Origin: Streptomyces sp. Je 1-79
GTDB taxonomy: Bacteria > Actinomycetota > Actinomycetes > Streptomycetales > Streptomycetaceae
Assembly: GCF_025195125.1 (NCBI RefSeq)
Contig: NZ_JAMGSL010000010.1
Span: 100,157-164,156 of the forward strand
DNA length: 64,000 bases
Reading direction: 5' to 3'
Below are positions 59,255-64,000 of the stretch, piece by piece. The first letter of the stretch is position 1. Every line of letters begins with the position of its first letter. The notes beneath the pieces are model-generated. The model did no database searches and had not been told where the DNA came from. It was given only the letters and a program-made list of their open reading frames with translations. A program made the position numbers and the translations under genes.

Positions 59255-61288
59255 GTGGACGACATATCCAAGCCCGGGACGGGCCTTACCGGTCTGACGG
59301 GCCTGACGGGCCTGACGGGTCTGCCCCGGCGGCGTGGAGTTCTCGCGACGGCCGCCGCCCTCGGCGCCACGGCGCTCGCCGGGTGTTCCGTGCCCGCGCC
59401 CCGACGGGTCGGGCCCGCCGCCGACCCCGCGCCCGGGGTGCCGATCGTCCACACGCGGCGCGCTCAGCTCATGCAGTTCGCCGCCCACCCGGACGACGAC
59501 CTGTACTTCATGAACCCGGACACCCAGCGCATGCTCGACGCCGGCGTACCCCTGGTCTCCGTCTACGTCACCGCCGGCGAGCACAACGGCGTGAACCGGA
59601 TCAAGGGCATGGCCGAGACGCCGCCGGACCGGTCCGCCTACTCCTCCGCGCGCCACCAGGGCCTGCGGCAGGCCTACGCGACGCTCCTCGGGCTCGACAG
59701 GTTCACGCCGTGGCAGAAGGGCGTCGCCACCCTCCGCGGCGGCCGGCGCGCCGAGATCAACACGCTCGTGAACGGCGGCCGCCGGGTCGAGCTGATCTTC
59801 CTCAACCTGCCCATGCACACCCCCCGGCGCTACATGGCCCTGCCCGCCCTGTGGAACGACCGCGCGCTGGAACTCCGTACGCACCTGTCCACCGGCTCGC
59901 CCGTCGACCGGTCCGACACCTACGACCACGACCAGCTGACGGACGTCCTCGTCGGTCTCCTCGACCGCTACCGGCCGACCGTCGTACAGACCCTGGACCC
60001 CGACCCGGACCTCCAGTCCAGCAGCGAGTCCCAGCGTCGGCGCGACAGCGAACAGCCGGGCTACTCCGACCACGGCGACCACACCGCCGTCGCCTGTTTC
60101 TCCTGGGCCGCGCTCATCCGCTGGGTCGCCGAGGCCCAGAAGGGGCCGGGCGAGATACCCGCGTTCGTGGCGACCGCCTTCCGGGGGTACTACAACCGGC
60201 ACTGGCCCAAGAACCTCCCCCCACAGGTCCTCAAGGAGAAGGCCGGCCACCTCGTCCCGTACGGCGGCGATCCGGACTGGGAGTGCGGCAACCCCTCCGG
60301 CTGCGGCGACTACGGCGTCGGCGGCGACCGTCCCCTCACCAACCACAAGGGCTGGGTGCGTGCCACCCACCACCGCTGGCCCGGCACCGGACCCGCCGTC
60401 GTCGCCCGCCCGGACGGCCGGCTCGACGCCTACGGGGTGCTCGGGCTGCGCGCTGTCCGCTGGCGGGAGACCGGGCGGGGCTCCGGCCTGTGGGACGACC
60501 CGACCGACCTGGGCGGCGGGCCGCTCGCGCCCGCGCTCGGCTCGGCCACCCTGCCCGACGGGCGGGTGCTGCTGTTCGGCGTGCGGTTCGCCGCGTTCGC
60601 CGGCCACGGCGGGCCCAACAAGCGGGAGGTCGTCCTGCTGGAGCAGCGCTCCCCCGACGGCCCGTTCCTCGCCTGGCAGGGTCTCGGCACCCCGGAGCGG
60701 AAGGACGACCGGGGCCGCCGGATCGGGGCGCCGGTGGCGGTGACCTCCCCCGACGGCCGGGTCCATCTCTTCGTACGGAACGCGGACAAGGGCGTGTCGA
60801 CGCGCGTACGGTCCGCCGACGGCGCCTGGTCCCCGTGGCGCGCGCTGCCGGGCACCGCCGAGGTGCAGGACGGGCTGGCGGTGTCGCTGGACGGGGAGGG
60901 CCGTACGCATCTGTACGCGGCGGGGCGGGAGTCCGTGCAGCACTGGGTGGACGGGGTCCTTCGGACGGAGACCCTGCCGCTCTCCGGGTCGACGGTGGCG
61001 AGCGCCGACGGCGAGCTGTACCACCAGCCCCCGGCGGCCGCGCGGTTGCTCGGCCCGGCGGCCGACGCCGGTCTCGACGGCTACGGGGAGGTGGTGGCGG
61101 CGCGGTCGGCGGCGCTCGGCACGGTGCTCCTCGGCACGGATCTGGCCGGCCGGGTCGCGGTACGGGCCGGGGGACGACTCCGTACCGGCAGGCGGCAGGC
61201 CGTGTCGACGGCGCTCCATCTGGGCTCGGACCGGGTGACCGTGGTGGGACTGGGGCTGGACGCGCAGCCGTGGACCTGGCGGCCGTAG
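59255..61288 (+). CDS. PIG-L family deacetylase lipoprotein with beta-propeller-like tail
   Basis: 677 residues, GTG start. An N-terminal twin-arginine-like signal (PRRRGVLATAAALGATALAG) ends in lipobox ALAGC. The PIG-L domain has metal motif QFAAHPDDDLYFMNPD and HGDHTAVACF. After about residue 360 come six-bladed-type repeats (LDAYGVLGLRAVRWRETGRG, VHLFVRNADKGVSTRVRSAD), likely a carbohydrate-binding or propeller region. PIG-L enzymes de-N-acetylate sugars; here it acts at the cell surface. Before the signal lies the repeat GLTGLTGLTGLTGL. Confidence 0.8.
   Translation: MDDISKPGTGLTGLTGLTGLTGLPRRRGVLATAAALGATALAGCSVPAPRRVGPAADPAPGVPIVHTRRAQLMQFAAHPDDDLYFMNPDTQRMLDAGVPLVSVYVTAGEHNGVNRIKGMAETPPDRSAYSSARHQGLRQAYATLLGLDRFTPWQKGVATLRGGRRAEINTLVNGGRRVELIFLNLPMHTPRRYMALPALWNDRALELRTHLSTGSPVDRSDTYDHDQLTDVLVGLLDRYRPTVVQTLDPDPDLQSSSESQRRRDSEQPGYSDHGDHTAVACFSWAALIRWVAEAQKGPGEIPAFVATAFRGYYNRHWPKNLPPQVLKEKAGHLVPYGGDPDWECGNPSGCGDYGVGGDRPLTNHKGWVRATHHRWPGTGPAVVARPDGRLDAYGVLGLRAVRWRETGRGSGLWDDPTDLGGGPLAPALGSATLPDGRVLLFGVRFAAFAGHGGPNKREVVLLEQRSPDGPFLAWQGLGTPERKDDRGRRIGAPVAVTSPDGRVHLFVRNADKGVSTRVRSADGAWSPWRALPGTAEVQDGLAVSLDGEGRTHLYAAGRESVQHWVDGVLRTETLPLSGSTVASADGELYHQPPAAARLLGPAADAGLDGYGEVVAARSAALGTVLLGTDLAGRVAVRAGGRLRTGRRQAVSTALHLGSDRVTVVGLGLDAQPWTWRP
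59278..59321 (+). repeat. 9-base tandem repeats inside the PIG-L gene
   Basis: About five copies of a 9-base unit of the type CTGACGGGC encode Gly-Leu-Thr repeats before the signal sequence. Slippage at this site would change the length in steps of three residues. Confidence 0.75.
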
Positions 61289-61313
61289 AGAGGCCGGGGC
61301 GGCCTGAATGCGA

Positions 61314-61343
61314 GAAGCCCCGCACCGTGGGGTGCGGGGCTTC
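61314..61343. terminator. Bidirectional terminator between PIG-L and tsnR genes
   Basis: GAAGCCCCGCACC-GTGG-GGTGCGGGGCTTC: a perfect 13-bp stem with a 4-base loop between two convergent stops (61288 and 61382). Confidence 0.85.
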
Positions 61344-61381
61344 CTCCGAAAGCCGTCTCCGGCCCTCGTCACGGTCGGGGG

Positions 61382-62197
61382 CTACGCCTGGGGCAGCGTG
61401 GCGAGGTTGCGGTGCACGCGCCCGTGGAGCGCGATTCCGGCCGACACGGAGACGTTGAGCGACTCGGCGGCAGGGTTCATGGGAATCGACACCGTCTCGG
61501 CCGCGGAGCCCGAGAACGCGTCCGACGGACCCGTCTTCTCGCTGCCGAACATGAGGACGACGCGCTCGTCGATGCCGTTGAGGTCACCGATGGTGAGATC
61601 CCCGTCGGCCTCGAAGACCATCGTCCGCATACCGCTGTCCTGGAAGTGGCTGAGCGCCTCGGCCCGTGACGCGAGGACGATCGGCAGGGAGAAGACATAG
61701 CCCCGGCTCGCCCTGATCAGACGCCGGTCCGCGATCGTGCCGAGATCGCTGTCCACGAGGACGATGCCGGAAGCCCCGAGCGCGAACGCGGTCCGCACGA
61801 TGGCCCCGATGTTGCCGACGATCTTCACGCCGTCGAGGACGACGATGTCACCGGACTTCTCGGCCAGGTCCTCAAGACGGCTGGGCCGCGGGACCTTCGC
61901 GATACCGAAGGCCTTGGGCTTCTTCTCGGTCTTGAAAACCTGGTTGGCGATCGCCGACGCGAGCAGCCGGACCGGAATTCCGCGCTTCTCACAAGCGGCG
62001 AGCAGATCGTCCGGCAAGGGCGTCGTCTCAATGCCGTAGACCTCGATGAACTCCACTCCGGCGCGAACGCTCTGGAGAAGAGGCTCGATGTCCTCGATCA
62101 GCACGGTCCGTACGACGGACCTCGAATGCTTCGTGACATCGATGATTCGCTGTACCGCAGGGTCGGAACGTTCGACAATAACATCAGGGCTGGCCAC
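61382..62197 (-). CDS. tsnR: TsnR/NshR-type 23S rRNA (adenosine-1067 2'-O) methyltransferase
   Basis: 271 residues, SpoU/TrmH fold with a deep trefoil knot. It aligns throughout with the thiostrepton-resistance enzyme: DPAVQRIIDVTK, VEFIEVYG, VVLDGVKIVGNIGAIVRT, RRLIRASRGYVFSLPIVL, LMFGSEKTGPSD, ESLNVSVSAGIALHGRV. Members methylate A1067 in the L11-binding loop of 23S rRNA and so block thiopeptide binding (thiostrepton, nosiheptide). GTG 62197; TAGCGT ends 7 bases upstream. Third codon positions are richer in A/T than in neighbouring genes, suggesting acquisition. Confidence 0.92.
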   Translation of the reverse strand: MASPDVIVERSDPAVQRIIDVTKHSRSVVRTVLIEDIEPLLQSVRAGVEFIEVYGIETTPLPDDLLAACEKRGIPVRLLASAIANQVFKTEKKPKAFGIAKVPRPSRLEDLAEKSGDIVVLDGVKIVGNIGAIVRTAFALGASGIVLVDSDLGTIADRRLIRASRGYVFSLPIVLASRAEALSHFQDSGMRTMVFEADGDLTIGDLNGIDERVVLMFGSEKTGPSDAFSGSAAETVSIPMNPAAESLNVSVSAGIALHGRVHRNLATLPQA

Positions 62198-62226
62198 GCT
62201 GGAGACGCTAGCACAAGCGCTGTCGG

Positions 62227-62571
62227 TTACGGCGCGCCGCCCTCCAGCGCGACGCCCAGGCCGGCCAGCGTCTCGTGCACGCTCTTGCCCTCGGCGATCG
62301 CCTCAAGAGCGAAGCCCCCTACCGAGGTCGGGGGATAGCCGATGAGTTCGACCACGCGGCTGACGCCGTAGATACCCGGCATCTGGTCGGCCCGGTCCCA
62401 CAGATAGACGGCGCCCCACAACTGGCGGTCCACGTCGGAGAACCACGCCTTGAGCCGCATCCCTTCCAATGTCGAGTAGGCATCCACTGCGTAGTCCCGC
62501 AAATAGTCGCGAAGACTCTCCACGGTGGCTTCCGACTTCTTCAGGTCCCACATGACGATGGATATGTACAT
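62227..62571 (-). CDS. YdhR-like small protein
   Basis: 114 residues: MYISIVMWDLKKSEATVESL, GMRLKAWFSDVDRQLWGAVY, LWDRADQMPGIYGVSRVVEL. The size and the pattern GxxxKxW...WGAxYLW match the YdhR (alpha/beta-barrel, monooxygenase-like) family; catalysis is not shown for it. It lies upstream of tsnR on the same strand, 29 bases away, and may be co-transcribed. Confidence 0.55.
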   Translation of the reverse strand: MYISIVMWDLKKSEATVESLRDYLRDYAVDAYSTLEGMRLKAWFSDVDRQLWGAVYLWDRADQMPGIYGVSRVVELIGYPPTSVGGFALEAIAEGKSVHETLAGLGVALEGGAP

Positions 62572-62746
62572 ACCCGAAACCCCCTGAGCAGACGCGTAGT
62601 TGACTCGGCTCGGCAAGCGTACTCGCCGCTCCGGGCGATAGTCGCAGTGAGTTCGGACTCATTCCGCCGTAACTCCGCGCGTGGAGCGGTCCGTCCGCTT
62701 GGATGGAGCCGTAAGTCGATTCCTTGATTCATCAGCGGAGAAGACC

Positions 62747-63949
62747 GTGACTGACCGTCAAGACACCTCGTTTCCCTACCCGCGAACCTGCCCGTTCCAG
62801 CCTCCGCGGGAGTACGCCTCCCTGCGCGCCGAACAGCCGATCAGCAAAGTCACCCTGGCTTCGGGGCGTACCGCCTGGCTGCTCACTCGGCACGAGCACA
62901 TAAGGCAGTTGCTGGCCAGTCCTGAGGTGAGCTCGAACCTGGCACACCCGGGATATCCGCTCCACTTCGACGTGCCGGCGGAAGTCATGGAGCAGATGCG
63001 GCCGGTGTTGCTCGCCATGGACCCCCCTGTGCACACCGCTCAGCGCAAAATGGTGATTCCCGAGTTCACCGTCAAGCGCGTTCTGCAACTGCGTCCCCGT
63101 ATCGAGGAGATCGTGGACGAACGCATCACGGCCCTGCTCGCCCACGAAGGGCCGGTCGATCTGGTCGAGGCACTCGCTCTTCCCGTTCCGTCCCTGGTGA
63201 TCTGCGAACTGCTCGGAGTGCCGTACGCCGACCGCGCGTTCTTCCAGGACCGCACCGACAAGCTGGTCTCGGTCGACGCCGATCCCCAGGAGCGGAACAG
63301 CGCACACCAGGAACTCCACGAATACTTCGACAAACTGGTCACCGCGCAGGAGGCCGACCCCGGTGACAACCTGCTCGGCAGGCTCGTCCTGAAGAACCGC
63401 GAGACCGGCACGTTCAGCCACGGCGAACTGGTCGGGATGGCCAACGTCCTGCTGGTCGGCGGTCACGAGACCACCGCGAACATGATCTCCCTCGGTGTCC
63501 TCGCCCTGATGGAGAACCCCGACCAGAAGGCCAAGCTCCAGGCCGATCCCGGTCTGGCCCCGCAGGCCGTCGACGAACTGCTGCGTTACTTCAGCATCGC
63601 CGACCAGGTGACCTCCCGCGTGGTGACGGCCGACATCGAGATCGGCGGGGTGCGGATCCGCGCGGGCGAGGGGGTCATCGGGCTCAGCGCCTCGGCCAAC
63701 CACGACGAGTCGCTGTACTCCGACCCGGACCGGCTGGACTTCGAGCGCGGCGGCAGGCACCACCTGGCCTTCGGCCACGGCATCCACCAGTGCATCGGCC
63801 AGAACCTCGCCAAGCTGGAGCTGGAGGTCGTGTTCAACGCCCTCCTCGCCAGGGTCCCCGACCTGAAGCTCGCCGTTCCGGTCGCGGAGCTGCCGTTCAA
63901 GGACAGCATGGGGGTGTACGGCCTGCACAGGCTTCCGGTGACCTGCTGA
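62747..63949 (+). CDS. Cytochrome P450
   Basis: 400 residues. Motifs: I-helix oxygen-binding region LLVGGHETTAN, ExxR at Glu277-Arg280 (DELLRYFSIADQVTSR), heme-ligand Cys349 in FGHGIHQCIGQNLAKLEL. No membrane anchor, so a soluble actinobacterial P450, probably of the CYP105/107 type that acts on natural products. GTG 62747 with GGAG upstream. It is divergent from the YdhR-like gene; no ferredoxin gene is visible before the window ends. Confidence 0.92.
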   Translation: MTDRQDTSFPYPRTCPFQPPREYASLRAEQPISKVTLASGRTAWLLTRHEHIRQLLASPEVSSNLAHPGYPLHFDVPAEVMEQMRPVLLAMDPPVHTAQRKMVIPEFTVKRVLQLRPRIEEIVDERITALLAHEGPVDLVEALALPVPSLVICELLGVPYADRAFFQDRTDKLVSVDADPQERNSAHQELHEYFDKLVTAQEADPGDNLLGRLVLKNRETGTFSHGELVGMANVLLVGGHETTANMISLGVLALMENPDQKAKLQADPGLAPQAVDELLRYFSIADQVTSRVVTADIEIGGVRIRAGEGVIGLSASANHDESLYSDPDRLDFERGGRHHLAFGHGIHQCIGQNLAKLELEVVFNALLARVPDLKLAVPVAELPFKDSMGVYGLHRLPVTC

Positions 63950-63970
63950 GACGGGGCGCGGCCTCCGGCC

Positions 63971-63998
63971 GGCGGGGCTCCCGCGAAGGAGCCCCGCC
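63971..63998 (+). terminator. Terminator after the P450 gene
   Basis: GGCGGGGCTCC / GGAGCCCCGCC, an 11-bp perfect stem with a 6-base loop, 22 bases after the stop. It indicates that the P450 is not followed by a co-transcribed gene. Confidence 0.75.
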
Positions 63999-64000
63999 CA

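Noticed and set aside
59278..59321. CRISPR-like repeats
   Set aside because: The units are 9 bases long, contiguous and in frame within a coding sequence, with no spacers and no cas genes nearby.
61382..64000. A complete thiopeptide biosynthetic cluster
   Set aside because: Only the resistance enzyme and one P450 are present. No precursor peptide, dehydratase or cyclodehydratase is visible, and the P450 is followed by its own terminator.

Overview
This is a chromosomal core segment from a high-GC actinomycete, almost certainly a Streptomyces. The evidence is the GC-rich third codon positions throughout, the developmental regulators BldM and WhiD side by side, the ShbA-type sigma factor next to guaB, and the S10/spc/alpha ribosomal protein clusters with map, adk and secY in the order known from S. 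coelicolor (from memory, roughly SCO4771 down to SCO4700). No rRNA, tRNA, CRISPR array, transposase or phage gene was seen.

Left part (1-15.9 kb): guaB3 (cut by the window edge), guaB, a sigma factor (shbA), bldM and divergent whiD; then a LysR regulator divergent from a MOSC protein, an SDR oxidoreductase, a DUF2264 protein divergent from a LacI-like regulator across a small operator region, a SnoaL-type protein, and groES-groEL1 behind two CIRCE operators. A secreted NodB-type deacetylase lipoprotein follows, overlapping a tiny second lipoprotein.

Middle (15.9-34.8 kb): a THUMP-like methyltransferase, an ECF42-type sigma factor with its DGPF (YciI) partner, a second NodB lipoprotein, then the t6A and cell-wall precursor block (tsaD, rimI, tsaB, tsaE, a hydrolase, alr, nnr, acpS, glmS, coaA, glmM). 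Between tsaB and tsaE lie a YkuD-like protein that lacks the catalytic cysteine and a 55-residue ORF preceded by an iron-box-like palindrome.

Ribosomal part (34.9-56.8 kb, all minus strand): rplM-rpsI, an ABC-F protein, a secreted protein, truA, then rplQ-rpoA-rpsK-rpsM-rpmJ-infA, map, adk-secY, and the spc and S10 clusters from rplO up to rpsJ. Many junctions are one-base stop/start overlaps. A strong terminator after rplO and a long gap separate secY from the rest, and a plausible vegetative promoter lies about 370 bases upstream of rpsJ.

Right end (56.9-64 kb): more variable. It has a membrane-anchored protein, a fusion of an MJ1316-type RNA-repair domain with a 2H phosphoesterase, a PIG-L lipoprotein, a TsnR/NshR-type 23S rRNA methyltransferase (thiopeptide resistance), a small YdhR-like protein and a cytochrome P450. 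The last three use more A/T at third positions than their neighbours and look acquired; they could be a stand-alone resistance island or the edge of a biosynthetic cluster outside the window. Across the window more than a dozen genes carry a TAnnnT-like hexamer ending 6-7 bases before the start codon, the signature of leaderless transcripts.
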